DNA of 38,737 nucleotides from Streptomyces phyllanthi (GTDB lineage: Bacteria > Actinomycetota > Actinomycetes > Streptomycetales > Streptomycetaceae), in NCBI RefSeq assembly GCF_009377205.1, contig NZ_VJZE01000033.1:1-38737 (forward strand). Reading direction: 5' to 3'. Position numbers and translations under genes: made by a program. The notes beneath the pieces were generated by a model. The model did no database searches and was not told the origin of the DNA. It saw only the letters and a list, made by a program, of their open reading frames with translations. Position 1 is the first letter of the stretch. Each line of letters starts with the position of its first letter. Shown here in pieces: positions 6,891 through 15,635 of the stretch.

Positions 6891-8507
6891 ATGACGCACA
6901 AGGTGCATGAGTTCGACCGCTACGCGGACGTGCGGGCGGCGCTCGCCGATCCGGCGCTCGTCCCGGAGCTGCCTGCCGCGGATGACGGTCCGCCCGGGGC
7001 GAGTGTCTCCTGGCTGCGTGCCACGGTGGCCCGGTTCTGCTCCGGGGAGCCGCACCACCGGCGACGGGCTCTGGTCGAAGCCGAACTCGCCCGGCTGGAA
7101 CCTGCCTCGCTACGGCAGGCGGTGGCCGCGGGACCGGAGGCAGACGTCCGGACGCGGGTGGTGCGTACCCTCGCCGAAGCCCTGGGGATGCCTCAGCCCG
7201 GGGCGGTGGCGCAGGCAGTGATCGTGGTGGCCGGAGCCTACTTCGGAGGCGGTGACGCGGCGGCGGACGAGGCGGTGGCCCGGTTGGTGGCGCGACTGGC
7301 GCCGGACCCGGCCGATGAAGCCGCTCTGGAGGCCGCCGCCAACCGCATCGGGTTGCTCGTCCAGGCATGCGACGCGACGACCGCGCTGGTCGAGGCCGCG
7401 GCCGACAGCGGCGACGTACCGCTGGCCCGGGTGCTCCGGGAGGTTCCCCCGGTACGGACCATGCGTCGTATCGCGGCCCGGGCCACCCACGTCTCGGGCC
7501 GGGAGATCGCCGAGGCCGACGTGGTGCTCCTCGGTCTTGCGACCGCCAACCGCACGCACCCCGTGCCCCTCGCCTTCGGCGCCCCACCCCGCGTCTGCCC
7601 CGGCCGTCGCCACGCCCTCGCCCTGGCCGACGGCCTGCTCCGGCGCCCGCTGCCTCCCTTCGCCCGCCTGCACCACCAGGCCACCCCGCTGCTGCTGCCC
7701 AACGCCTGGGACTACGCCTCCGCCGCCGCCCTGGCGGCACAGGGCTTCCAGGCCATCGGCACCACCAGCCTGGGCGTGGCCGCTGCCCTCGGCCTGCCGG
7801 ACGGAGCCGCCGCCACCGTCGACGCGACCGTGGCGCTCGCCCGTCGGCTCGGACAGGGCTCCTTCCTGTTCACGGTCGACGCCGAAGGCGGCTTCAGCGA
7901 TGACGTGGAGGAAGTCGCCGAGCTGGCACGCAAGCTGTACGACGCGGGCGCGGCGGGTATCAACCTCGAAGACGGCCGCCCCGACGGCACGCTCGCCCCC
8001 GTGGAGTCGCACGCTGCGAAGATCTCCGCCGTCAAGGCCGCCGTACCCGCGCTGTTCGTGAACGCGCGCACCGACACCCACTGGCTGGACCTCCGGCAGG
8101 AAGAGACCTCGACACGCCTCGCGATCTACGAACAGGCCGGTGCGGACGGGGTGTTCGTGCCCGGGCTGTCGGACCCGGACGGGATCGCCGCACTGACGGA
8201 AACCCTCGTCACACCGCTGAACATCCTGTACTCACCGACCGGTCCCACCCTCTCCCGACTGGCCGCGCTGGGCGTGCGCAGGGTCAGCCTCGGCTCGTTG
8301 CCCTACCGCAGGGCCCTGGCCGCGGCCGTGGCCACCGCGACTGCCGTCCGGGACGGACAGCCCACGGACCTGAGTGCTCCGTCCTACGCCGAGGTACAGC
8401 GGCTGGGGCTGCCTGCCGGGACACCTCGGAGATCCGCCCAACTACGTGGGCACGTACGCGTTCTCCCGGATGGCAGGGAGATGCGCGGCTGTGAGAATCG
8501 TCCATGA
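6891..8507 (+). CDS. Fusion protein: shortened cytochrome P450-like domain + PEP-mutase/isocitrate-lyase-family domain
   Basis: A 538-residue two-part protein. Residues 1-255 look like a compact P450: FDRYADVRAALADPALV, a C-helix-like EPHHRRRALV, an I-helix-like LLVQACDATTALV, the beta segment ISGREI-like VSGREIAEADVVLLGLATANR, and a heme-loop-like FGAPPRVCPGRRHAL with Cys236. It is ~150 residues shorter than a normal P450, and the K-helix ExxR motif is not recognisable, so catalytic competence is doubtful. From Phe257 (FARLHHQATPLLLPNAWD) it is a complete PEP_mutase-type barrel: VDAEGGF (Asp330), NLEDG (Glu360, Asp361) and NARTD (Arg393). The KKCGH loop of true isocitrate/methylisocitrate lyases is absent. 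The junction has no linker and no internal ribosome binding site. Control by the divergent ArsR-type regulator is likely. The reaction is unknown; C-C or P-C bond chemistry on an oxo-acid is a family-based guess. Confidence 0.82.
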   Translation: MTHKVHEFDRYADVRAALADPALVPELPAADDGPPGASVSWLRATVARFCSGEPHHRRRALVEAELARLEPASLRQAVAAGPEADVRTRVVRTLAEALGMPQPGAVAQAVIVVAGAYFGGGDAAADEAVARLVARLAPDPADEAALEAAANRIGLLVQACDATTALVEAAADSGDVPLARVLREVPPVRTMRRIAARATHVSGREIAEADVVLLGLATANRTHPVPLAFGAPPRVCPGRRHALALADGLLRRPLPPFARLHHQATPLLLPNAWDYASAAALAAQGFQAIGTTSLGVAAALGLPDGAAATVDATVALARRLGQGSFLFTVDAEGGFSDDVEEVAELARKLYDAGAAGINLEDGRPDGTLAPVESHAAKISAVKAAVPALFVNARTDTHWLDLRQEETSTRLAIYEQAGADGVFVPGLSDPDGIAALTETLVTPLNILYSPTGPTLSRLAALGVRRVSLGSLPYRRALAAAVATATAVRDGQPTDLSAPSYAEVQRLGLPAGTPRRSAQLRGHVRVLPDGREMRGCENRP

Positions 8508-8628
8508 GCTGTGCGTCGGAGCGGGCCGGACGCACTCCGGCGTTGTCCCCCTCGGGTTGGAGCTGGTTCGGCCGGCCGACGCGTCACCGGCGACGAGCAG
8601 CACCCGAGTGGTACAGGGAAGGCAACGC

Positions 8629-9186
8629 GTGAACCGTCAGCAAGTGGAATTCCATGCCTCGTGCGGGCACCTGATCTCGGCTCCGGCCGACCGTGCCGGG
8701 CAGGACGTCCGTTGCCCCCACTGCCACCAGGTGGTCCGGGCCCCGTCGGCCGATGTTCCGTACGCTTCGCCCGTGCTCGTTCCCGCTCCGGCCGTTTCGG
8801 CGGAGCCGACGGCCCTGACCGCCCTCTACGTGACCGCGCTCGTGGCGGGTGTGCTGGGCGCCGCCTGTGTCTACCTGGTCATGTTCAACGAGCTCTCCGA
8901 GTCCGAGCTGATCACGATCACCCCGCTGTGGTTCTTCCCGATCGTCTTCGGCCTGTACGGCTTCGTCTCCCAGCGGCTGCTGCGCCGTATCGCCGCGGGG
9001 CGCGCGGGAAGCCTCGGCGAGGCCGCCCGCATGTCGATCGACGTGGCCGGTTTCTGGGCGGTCCCGGTGCTCTTCCCGTTCCTGGTGCTGAGGTGGCGCA
9101 GCTCCCTGCTCGTGTCGCTGGCGGCGGCGGGTTTCTGGGCCGTACTGCTGTGGCTCTTCTTCGCAGTGCTCTTCCCGACCCTCTGA
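8629..9186 (+). CDS. Small membrane protein with N-terminal zinc-ribbon-like motif
   Basis: A 185-residue protein of unknown function. The N-terminus holds a probable zinc-binding ribbon: a Cys-Gly-His (ASCGHLISAP) and then RCPHCHQVV. After a Pro/Ala/Val-rich linker come about four hydrophobic helices, near residues 63-85 (TALYVTALVAGVLGAACVYL), 95-112 (ITPLWFFPIVFGLYGFV), 137-152 (VAGFWAVPVLFPFLVL) and 158-183. The GTG start at 8629 is supported by AGGGAAGG six nucleotides upstream. It follows the fusion gene by 121 bp and precedes the PhzF-family gene by 62 bp, all on the same strand; whether they share a transcript is unclear. I do not recognise a named family. Confidence 0.75.
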   Translation: MNRQQVEFHASCGHLISAPADRAGQDVRCPHCHQVVRAPSADVPYASPVLVPAPAVSAEPTALTALYVTALVAGVLGAACVYLVMFNELSESELITITPLWFFPIVFGLYGFVSQRLLRRIAAGRAGSLGEAARMSIDVAGFWAVPVLFPFLVLRWRSSLLVSLAAAGFWAVLLWLFFAVLFPTL

Positions 9187-9248
9187 GCGCGGCCCCGGCG
9201 CCACGGCCGGCCGGTCTGCCCTCCCAAGGGCCCAGTAGCGTCGGCGCC

Positions 9249-10121
9249 ATGCGCTACTTCCACGTCGACGTCTTCAGCTCCCGCCCCTACAGCGGCAACA
9301 GCCTCGCCGTGTTCCCCGACGCCACCGGGCTCGACGGCGCCCAGATGGAGCGGATCACCAAAGAGCTGCGGCACTTCGAGTCGATCTTCCTGAACCAGGA
9401 GACCGATCAGGACGCCGTCTGGAAGGCCCGCGTCTTCGACCTCTTCGAGGAACTCGACTTCGCCGGGCATCCCGTCATCGGGGCGGCCTGCGTGCTGCAC
9501 GCCCTGCACGGCACCGGAGACAGCGGGACATGGACGCTCCGGCTGAAGGCCCGCACCGTGGAGGTCACCACGCTGCGTCACGGCCCCGGGCGGTACGCGA
9601 GCATCCTGGACCAGGGACCGGCCTCGTTCCTCGGCCGCCCGGAGCCGAGGGACGCGCCGGACATCGCGTCGTGGTTCTCCCTGGACGCGGACGACCTGGA
9701 TCCGGAACTGCCCTGCGAGGTCCTCTCGACCGGCCTGCGCTACCTGGTCGTCCCCGTACGTGAGGGCGCCCTCGAACGTGCTCGTATCACCACGGACATC
9801 TCCGCCCGGCTGGACGGCCTCGGCGCCCGGTTCGCCTACCTTCTGGACGCCACCACCCTGGAGGCACGGCACTGGAACAACGACGGCCTCACCGAGGACG
9901 TGGCCACCGGCAGCGGCGCCGGATGCGCCGCCGCCCACCTGCGCCGCCACGGCAGGATCGACGACGGCGAGCTCGTGGTCCTGCGGCAGGGCCGCTTCAC
10001 CGGACGCCCCAGCGAGATGACGATCAGTGCTCACGGCAGCGGGCAGGACATCCGCTCCGTACGGGTGGGCGGCGACGTCTCCTTCGTCGGCGAGGGACAC
10101 CTCCAGGAGCTGCCCCGATGA
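9249..10121 (+). CDS. PhzF-family isomerase-like protein
   Basis: A 290-residue member of the PhzF/diaminopimelate-epimerase fold, named for the phenazine isomerase but mostly of unknown activity. It has the usual N-terminus YFHVDVFSSRPYSGNSLAVF, the HFES motif with Glu44 at the position of the PhzF catalytic glutamate, the first-half signature LDFAGHPVIGAACVL, and the second-half signature DVATGSGAGCAAAHL. The length matches the family. The ATG at 9249 lies exactly at the conserved N-terminus; no strong ribosome binding site is visible. There are no other phenazine genes nearby, so a phenazine role is unsupported. It converges with the LAL regulator gene, with 53 bp between the stops. Confidence 0.9.
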   Translation: MRYFHVDVFSSRPYSGNSLAVFPDATGLDGAQMERITKELRHFESIFLNQETDQDAVWKARVFDLFEELDFAGHPVIGAACVLHALHGTGDSGTWTLRLKARTVEVTTLRHGPGRYASILDQGPASFLGRPEPRDAPDIASWFSLDADDLDPELPCEVLSTGLRYLVVPVREGALERARITTDISARLDGLGARFAYLLDATTLEARHWNNDGLTEDVATGSGAGCAAAHLRRHGRIDDGELVVLRQGRFTGRPSEMTISAHGSGQDIRSVRVGGDVSFVGEGHLQELPR

Positions 10122-10174
10122 CGGCTTCGGCCCTGCGGCCTGCTCCACGGTGACGTCCCGCGACCGGGGGCGCC

Positions 10175-13100
10175 TCAACCCCAGTGTGCCGGGGGGTGCG
10201 TGGTGCGAGGGCGCCGGTCGAGGGCGACGCGCGTCATGATGCCTGCCAGCGCCGAACGGGACGACACGGAGGTCTTCCGGTAGATGGCCGACAGGTGGGT
10301 CTCGACCGTGCGGTGACTGATGTACAGCTTCGCCGCGATGGCCTGGTTGCTGAGTCCTTCGGCGACGAGTTCGGCGATCTCCCGTTCGCGTGTGGTCAGT
10401 TCGTCGAGTTCCGTGGGTTCACGCAAGGCTTCCTCTGCCCGGGGGCGCACCATCGAGGCCAGGTCGGACAGCAGGCGCGCACCGCCGTCGTCGGCGAGCC
10501 GGCGGGCCCGCTCCCACATCCTGAGCGCGCGCGGGCCGTCGCCTGCTGCCTGCGCCTGGACAGTCGCCAGCAGCAGGCAGTACGCCTCCCAGAGCGTGGC
10601 GCCGGAGGGTGCGTACGCCTGCGCGGCACGCTCGAAGAGGTCTGCGGCTGCGCGGGCGTCACCGTGGTGCTGGGCGAGCGCCGCCTCAGCGCGCAGTGCC
10701 GCCCCGCGCTGGCCCTGAAGCCCCATCCGGTCGGCTTCCTCGACTGCTCGTGCGGCCCAGCGCGCGGCCTGCTCGGTGTCGTTGACCGCGATGGCGGTGC
10801 TGACGAGGGTGTCCAGCTGCCCGGGGCGTATGGAGGGCTGCAGCCCCAGCAGTTCGGGGCCGCCGGCTTTCAGGATGGCGTCCCGCGCACGGTGCGGGTC
10901 GCCGCTCACGAGCGCAGTGTGACCGAGTACGCATCTGGCCAACGACGCCCACCAGTGGCTGCTTCCGCCTGCCGCGGCCACGGCTTCCTCGGCGGTCGTC
11001 AGGGCACTCGTGTCGCCCAGGGGGCGGCTCAGGAGAAGGACCAGCGACTTGAAGCACAGAGTGAAGGCCAGGAGATCGCTGCTGCCGATGGCTCGTGCGA
11101 CGGACTCCGCCTCCTCGGCCGACTCCAGGGCGGACGGCAGCCGACAGGTGTTGAAGTGCACGAAGGCCTTGCTGCTCAACAGGTGGGGCAGGACATGGAC
11201 CTGACCGCTGCGGCGGGCGACGTCCAGCCCCCGGTCGGCGTGGCGTTCGGCGTCGGCATAGCGTTCGAGCAGGGCTTCCGCCCAGGCCAGCCACACCAGC
11301 GCCTCGCACAGGTCCGTGAGGTCGGGGTCGGTCAGACCGTCCGCGAGCCCGGCGGCGGCATCGGCGAACCGGCAGGCCTGAGCCGTCTCCCCTTCGTAGG
11401 CCTCCCCCAGCGCCGCCAGCGCCAGGGCACCCGTCTCTCCCATGGGGTCACCGTGTGAGCGGGCCACCGCGAGGGTCCGCTCGATGTCGTCGCGGACGTC
11501 GGGGTAGGAAACGGTGTTCAGGGCGGCCATGCCCAGCGCGAGCCCGAGGGAGACCGTCTGGCGGGGATCGGGGCCGGGACTGCGGGACAGTTCCCGCCGC
11601 AGCAGAGCGGTCGCTTCCGGGGAGTGTCCGAGATGCCGTTCCATCATGGCGCACAGCGCTGTCGCATCCCTGCGCAGTGACGCGTCGTCCGGCCCGGACC
11701 CGCTGATCAGCGTGTGGAGCAGATCACGGCTCTCCCGCAGACTGCCCCCCACACCGAGTGCCCTCGCGCGCGCCAGCGTCAACTCACCGCGCTGCCCTGC
11801 GTACGCGGGTGTGTCCGGCATGAGCCGCAGGACGACGTCCAGCAGATGAGCAGCCGTCGCGGGCGCCGTGTGGGTGAACTGGGCGGCAGCCTCCCTCAGT
11901 ACGGCCGCCGACACGGGATCCCAGCCGACCAGCGACTTCTCGACATGGTGGGCGCGCTCGGCGGCGGAGGCGCCTGCCCGGGCCAGTTCGTCCGCCGCAC
12001 CGCGGTGGATCTCCGCTCGGCGTGGTGCGGCGGTGTTCTCGTAGACCAGTGCCCGCAGGAGTGGGTGGCGCAGTGACCAGCGGCTGTCGGATCCCCTCCG
12101 CAGCACGTCGCGCCGCGCCAGTGCGCCGACGCAGTCGTCGAGTTCCTCCACTGTGGTGTGTCCGGTCGTCAGGCTCAGCATCGCGGGCGTGGCGTGGTCA
12201 CCGAGGACCGCCACCGCTTCGACGGTGCGGCGCTGTGCCGCGGTCAACGCGCTCAGTTCGTCCAGGAGCAGCGATCCCAGCCCGCTCGGCACCCCCGAAG
12301 CGGTGTCGCCGTGGGCCCGGACGTCGGTACCGCGCGACGACGCGCCGTGCCGGTAGGCGTGCAGGAGGCAGAGGAAGTAAAGCGGGTTGCCCTCGCTGGA
12401 TCGATGGATCTCCTTCGCGTCGCGCGGGGGCAGGTCGGAGGCCAGCACCTCGATCGACTCCAGCTCGGGCAGTGGTCGCAGCGCCATGCGCAGCACCGCT
12501 CCGCTGTCCACACCGCGTGTCAGAGCCGCGGCAAGGGAGTGCGGCGTCTGCCGTTCCCGACGGGCCACCACTACGAGCACCCGGCCGCGCACCGGGTGCC
12601 GGACCACAAGGTCCAACAGCTCCAGGGACGCGGGATCCGCCCAGTGCAGGTCGTCCAGCACCATCACCAACCCGCTGCGCTCCCCGAGCCTGGTCAGCAC
12701 GTCCGCGACGGCACGATAGAGGCCGAATCGATCACGGTGGCCCGCGGCCGACGCCGAGCCCCGCACACCGCCCGCGCCGCGCAGCACCGGTGCCGCCGCC
12801 TCGGGCACGGCATCCGAGTCGAGAAGGGCACGATCGACGTCGGCGAACGCGTCCGTGAACGTCTGGAACGGGGTGTGCCGCTCGTACTCCGTGGCTCTGC
12901 CGCGCAGCACCGTCAGCCCGCCCTGCCGCGCCCGGGCACAGAACTCGCTCAGCAGCCGGCTCTTGCCCATGCCGGCGTCTCCGGCGATGTCGACCACAGC
13001 GGGAGCGCCGTCCTGCCCCAGGCTGCCGATCACCGAGTCGAGCCGCCCGAGTTCCTCGGCTCTGCCGACCAGCATCGTCGCCGTCTCGTCCAACGCTGCC

Positions 13101-13186
13101 ACCAGCGCGTCTCCGTTCCCCACCGAGTCGTGATCATTCCCGAGTGGCCGCCCCTCCGCGACCTTGCGCGCACAACCAACCGCCAT
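10175..13186 (-). CDS. Large ATP-binding LuxR-family (LAL) transcriptional regulator
   Basis: A 1003-residue LAL-type regulator, typical of actinomycete pathway-specific activators. The N-terminal STAND-like ATPase carries Walker A GDAGMGKS (residues 69-76) and Walker B LVMVLDDLHWAD. A long alpha-helical middle (about 400-900) looks TPR-like, with repeated A-rich helix pairs. The C-terminal LuxR helix-turn-helix spans about 930-985 (LTTREREIAELVAEGLSNQA, then HRTVETHLSAIYRKT). The ATG at 13186 has no clear ribosome binding site; a GTG at 13123 and an ATG at 13075 (MLVGRAEEL, where family similarity starts) are alternatives. It diverges from the membrane-anchored phosphatase-like gene. No biosynthetic cluster is next to it, so its targets are unknown. 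Confidence 0.9.
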   Translation of the reverse strand: MAVGCARKVAEGRPLGNDHDSVGNGDALVAALDETATMLVGRAEELGRLDSVIGSLGQDGAPAVVDIAGDAGMGKSRLLSEFCARARQGGLTVLRGRATEYERHTPFQTFTDAFADVDRALLDSDAVPEAAAPVLRGAGGVRGSASAAGHRDRFGLYRAVADVLTRLGERSGLVMVLDDLHWADPASLELLDLVVRHPVRGRVLVVVARRERQTPHSLAAALTRGVDSGAVLRMALRPLPELESIEVLASDLPPRDAKEIHRSSEGNPLYFLCLLHAYRHGASSRGTDVRAHGDTASGVPSGLGSLLLDELSALTAAQRRTVEAVAVLGDHATPAMLSLTTGHTTVEELDDCVGALARRDVLRRGSDSRWSLRHPLLRALVYENTAAPRRAEIHRGAADELARAGASAAERAHHVEKSLVGWDPVSAAVLREAAAQFTHTAPATAAHLLDVVLRLMPDTPAYAGQRGELTLARARALGVGGSLRESRDLLHTLISGSGPDDASLRRDATALCAMMERHLGHSPEATALLRRELSRSPGPDPRQTVSLGLALGMAALNTVSYPDVRDDIERTLAVARSHGDPMGETGALALAALGEAYEGETAQACRFADAAAGLADGLTDPDLTDLCEALVWLAWAEALLERYADAERHADRGLDVARRSGQVHVLPHLLSSKAFVHFNTCRLPSALESAEEAESVARAIGSSDLLAFTLCFKSLVLLLSRPLGDTSALTTAEEAVAAAGGSSHWWASLARCVLGHTALVSGDPHRARDAILKAGGPELLGLQPSIRPGQLDTLVSTAIAVNDTEQAARWAARAVEEADRMGLQGQRGAALRAEAALAQHHGDARAAADLFERAAQAYAPSGATLWEAYCLLLATVQAQAAGDGPRALRMWERARRLADDGGARLLSDLASMVRPRAEEALREPTELDELTTREREIAELVAEGLSNQAIAAKLYISHRTVETHLSAIYRKTSVSSRSALAGIMTRVALDRRPRTTHPPAHWG

Positions 13187-13407
13187 CTCACAGAACCGTC
13201 AGTACGTGGACTCGGTTCACTCACGTGCTGGTTCCTGGCGGAGGCATCGGCCGAGTTCTTCGGTGGGCTTGAACAGTACGGCTCCGGCTGCTGAGGCCAC
13301 GTCTGGGAGACCGTGTCCGGGCCGCCCCGCAACCGTACGAGTCCCGGCCGTCGTCCCCCTCCAGAGCCCGGGTGATCGCCGCCCGTGCTGTTCCGAGTGG
13401 AGGACAG

Positions 13408-14448
13408 ATGACGGACACTGCCGTCGACGCGCCCCATGCAGCCGGCGGGCATCGGGCAAACGGCCGGCGTGGCCGACGGGGGCGGATGTTCGGACTACTG
13501 GGTTGTGGCGTGCTTCTCGCCGTGCCGTCCACCCTGCTCGTCGTACGGCTGACAGGGCTGGACGCGGGAACACCGCTCGCGGTGCCCGTGGTGCTCTTCC
13601 CCTACGGCACCGTGCTCAGTGTGCTCGTGCTCATCGCCATGCTCGCCGTTCCCGCTCTGCGCCCGCGCTGGGTGGCGGTGGCGGTCGTCGCACTTCTCAC
13701 AGCTGCGCAAGTCACCCTGCTGGTACCACGGTTCGTGCCGCGCCAGCCGCATGCACCGGCACAGGCGGCCGAGTTGCGTGTGGCCACCCTCAACGCCCAT
13801 GTGGGCAGGGCGGACCCTCGTGCGTTGGTGCGGCTGGTCAAGACCGAACGGATAGACGTACTGGCCGTGGAGGAACTGCCGTCCGACGGCATCGCCGCGC
13901 TCGCCGAGGCCGGCCTGGACCGGCTGCTGCCGTACCAGGAACTGCGTCCCGAGAACGACTCCTCGATCTACTCGCGGATCCCGCTGGCCCGTGGCGGCCC
14001 GCTGGACGCCGACACCGCGTGGCCGCAGACCACCGCGGACGTGAAGGTGGGCGGACGAACCGTACGACTGGTCGCTGTCCACACGTACTACCCGCTCGGT
14101 GACGCGAAGCGCTGGACCCGGGACATGACCGCGCTCGCCTCCGTCGCGCGCAACAGCGGCCCGGACACTGTCTTCCTGGGGGACTTCAACGCCTCCCTCG
14201 ATCACGCGCCGATGCGCGAACTGCTCGCGTCGGGCCTCACCGACACCCATGCCGAACTCGGCCGTGGATGGGGCCGGACCTGGCCCGTCGGCATGACACT
14301 CGTACCGCCCGTGATCCAGCTCGACCATGTCCTGCACGGCTCCGGTCTGGTGGGGGTCTCCGTCACCGAACGGACCGTGCCGGGCACGGACCACCGGGCG
14401 GTCGTCGCCGTGCTGGCGCTGCTGCCTTCGGCAGAGCGTGCCGGGTGA
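13408..14448 (+). CDS. Membrane-anchored endonuclease/exonuclease/phosphatase-family protein
   Basis: A 346-residue protein with three N-terminal membrane helices (about residues 27-48, 52-78 and 86-108) followed by an endonuclease/exonuclease/phosphatase (DNase I-like) domain. Domain motifs: ELRVATLNAHVGRAD with the Asn, VLAVEELPSD with the metal-binding Glu, FLGDFNASLDHAPM, and the terminal GTDHRAVVAVL with the catalytic Asp-His pair. The topology suggests the catalytic domain faces outward. The ATG at 13408 has GGAGG 4 nt upstream. The substrate could be a nucleic acid, phospholipid or inositol phosphate; nothing here decides. Two strong hairpins follow the gene, which therefore probably ends its transcript. 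Confidence 0.87.
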   Translation: MTDTAVDAPHAAGGHRANGRRGRRGRMFGLLGCGVLLAVPSTLLVVRLTGLDAGTPLAVPVVLFPYGTVLSVLVLIAMLAVPALRPRWVAVAVVALLTAAQVTLLVPRFVPRQPHAPAQAAELRVATLNAHVGRADPRALVRLVKTERIDVLAVEELPSDGIAALAEAGLDRLLPYQELRPENDSSIYSRIPLARGGPLDADTAWPQTTADVKVGGRTVRLVAVHTYYPLGDAKRWTRDMTALASVARNSGPDTVFLGDFNASLDHAPMRELLASGLTDTHAELGRGWGRTWPVGMTLVPPVIQLDHVLHGSGLVGVSVTERTVPGTDHRAVVAVLALLPSAERAG

Positions 14449-14510
14449 CGCGGAGTCGTCCGAAGAGGGCGCGGGTACCGACGACGCCCAGGGTTCGTAG
14501 CCCCGTCGGG

Positions 14511-14552
14511 CAGGCCCGTCCCGCCGCCCGTGCGGGCGGCGGGACGGGCCTG
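14511..14552. terminator. Very strong GC hairpin (20-bp perfect arms, 2-nt centre)
   Basis: Bases 14511-14530 are the exact reverse complement of 14533-14552, rich in runs of G and C. It sits 62 bp after the phosphatase-like gene and faces the convergent SDR gene. There is no U tract, which is common for actinomycete terminators; it could serve both strands. Confidence 0.7.
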
Positions 14553-14635
14553 GGGTGAGGTCCACCGGACTCGGCGGACCGACGCGTGTGCCGGAAGGCC
14601 GGCGGGAGCCGGCAAGGCTGCCGAGACAAGTTGGC

Positions 14636-14666
14636 GGGCTGGGAAGCCATGGTGGCTTCCCAGCCC
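14636..14666. terminator. Second hairpin (14-bp perfect arms, 3-nt loop)
   Basis: Arms 14636-14649 and 14653-14666 are exactly complementary, around the loop TGG. It lies 45 bp downstream of the SDR stop codon on that strand, so it most likely ends the SDR transcript. No U tract follows. Confidence 0.6.
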
Positions 14667-14711
14667 TGTGGGTGAGGCCGCAATGAACAACCTCGTTGAC
14701 TGGAGAGGCCG

Positions 14712-15509
14712 TTAAGGGGTGGAGGTCATGGATCCCATGAGCAGGACCGCGCGTCGTCGGCTGAGTCCCCGGCCCAGGCTCGCCAGCAGCCGGTTGGGGC
14801 GGCCGGAGATGGCGCTCGGCGGTGGGGTGCGGCGGTCGAGTGCCCGTAGTGCCGTCGCCACGACCTGGTGGGGCGACTGGCGTTTGGCGCCGCCGTCCGC
14901 AGCATCCGTGCCGATGACGTCGAAGAACTCGGTGCTGGTCGCGCCGGGAGACAGTGCGAGGACGCGAAGCCCGGTGCCGAGCGATTCCTGCCACAGGGCT
15001 TCGGTGAAGCTCAGCACGAATGCCTTGGCCGCTGCGTAGACGGCCATGTTCGGGACGGGAAAGTACGCGGCCATGCTCGCGACGTTGATCAGCACTCCCG
15101 TGCCGGCGGCTCGCAACGGCTCGATGAACGCCCGGCTGATGTCGACGACGTTGGCGATGTCAACGGAAATCTCCTCCTGGAGCCGCCCCGGGTCCTCGGT
15201 GTGGAACGCGCCGAAGGTGCCGAACCCCGCGTTGTTCACGACACTCGTCACCGTCAGGCCGCGCTGCGCCACCTCCGCGGCGAGGGTCTGCCCCGCGGCG
15301 GGTCGGCTCAGGTCGAGCGGAACGGCCGTGGCCTGGACGCCGTACGCCGCGGTGAGTTCGGCGGCCAGTTTCTCGAGTCGTTCCCGACGGCGGGCGACAA
15401 GGACGACATGCGAGCCGCGCTCGGCGATCTGGCGGGCGAACTCCATTCCGATGCCGGCGCTGGCACCGGTGATGAGTGTGGTCTGGCCGCGGTAGTCGAC
15501 GGCGCTCAT
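14712..15509 (-). CDS. Short-chain dehydrogenase/reductase
   Basis: A 265-residue classical SDR, an NAD(P)-dependent oxidoreductase. The cofactor motif is TGASAGIG near residue 14, the NNAG motif is VVNNAGFGTFG, the catalytic Ser lies in NVASMAAYF, and the catalytic Tyr/Lys pair in VYAAAKAF. The basic VARRRERLE after beta-2 suggests a preference for NADP. The ATG at 15509 has GGGAG 7 nt upstream; an in-frame start 11 codons earlier adds non-conserved residues. It diverges from a TetR regulator with a palindrome in the intergenic space, so it is probably repressed by that protein and induced by its substrate. Substrate unknown. Confidence 0.9.
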   Translation of the reverse strand: MSAVDYRGQTTLITGASAGIGMEFARQIAERGSHVVLVARRRERLEKLAAELTAAYGVQATAVPLDLSRPAAGQTLAAEVAQRGLTVTSVVNNAGFGTFGAFHTEDPGRLQEEISVDIANVVDISRAFIEPLRAAGTGVLINVASMAAYFPVPNMAVYAAAKAFVLSFTEALWQESLGTGLRVLALSPGATSTEFFDVIGTDAADGGAKRQSPHQVVATALRALDRRTPPPSAISGRPNRLLASLGRGLSRRRAVLLMGSMTSTP

Positions 15510-15564
15510 GGGCTGCTCCCGGGAGACGGCGGACGTGCTCAACAGCGGTACCGTACGCCTAATG

Positions 15565-15579
15565 TGTCACTCAGTGCCA
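15565..15579. promoter_or_regulatory. TetR-type operator overlapping the SDR promoter
   Basis: TGTCACT-C-AGTGCCA is a near-perfect 7-1-7 inverted repeat with one mismatch. On the SDR strand the same bases read TTGGCA..., usable as a -35 box with TACGGT as a possible -10 about 19 bp on. A TetR protein bound here would block SDR transcription directly. Confidence 0.55.
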
Positions 15580-15635
15580 ACTAGGTACGGGGAGACAATG
15601 CAGTACTGGGTGCAGGTTGGCGTAGGGTACGGACC

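Noticed and set aside
9249..10121. Phenazine biosynthesis locus
   Set aside because: Only a PhzF-family protein is present; the family is broad and no other phz gene is nearby.
10175..13186. LAL regulator as sign of an antibiotic cluster
   Set aside because: No PKS, NRPS or tailoring genes are seen in the flanks; LAL proteins also control primary functions.
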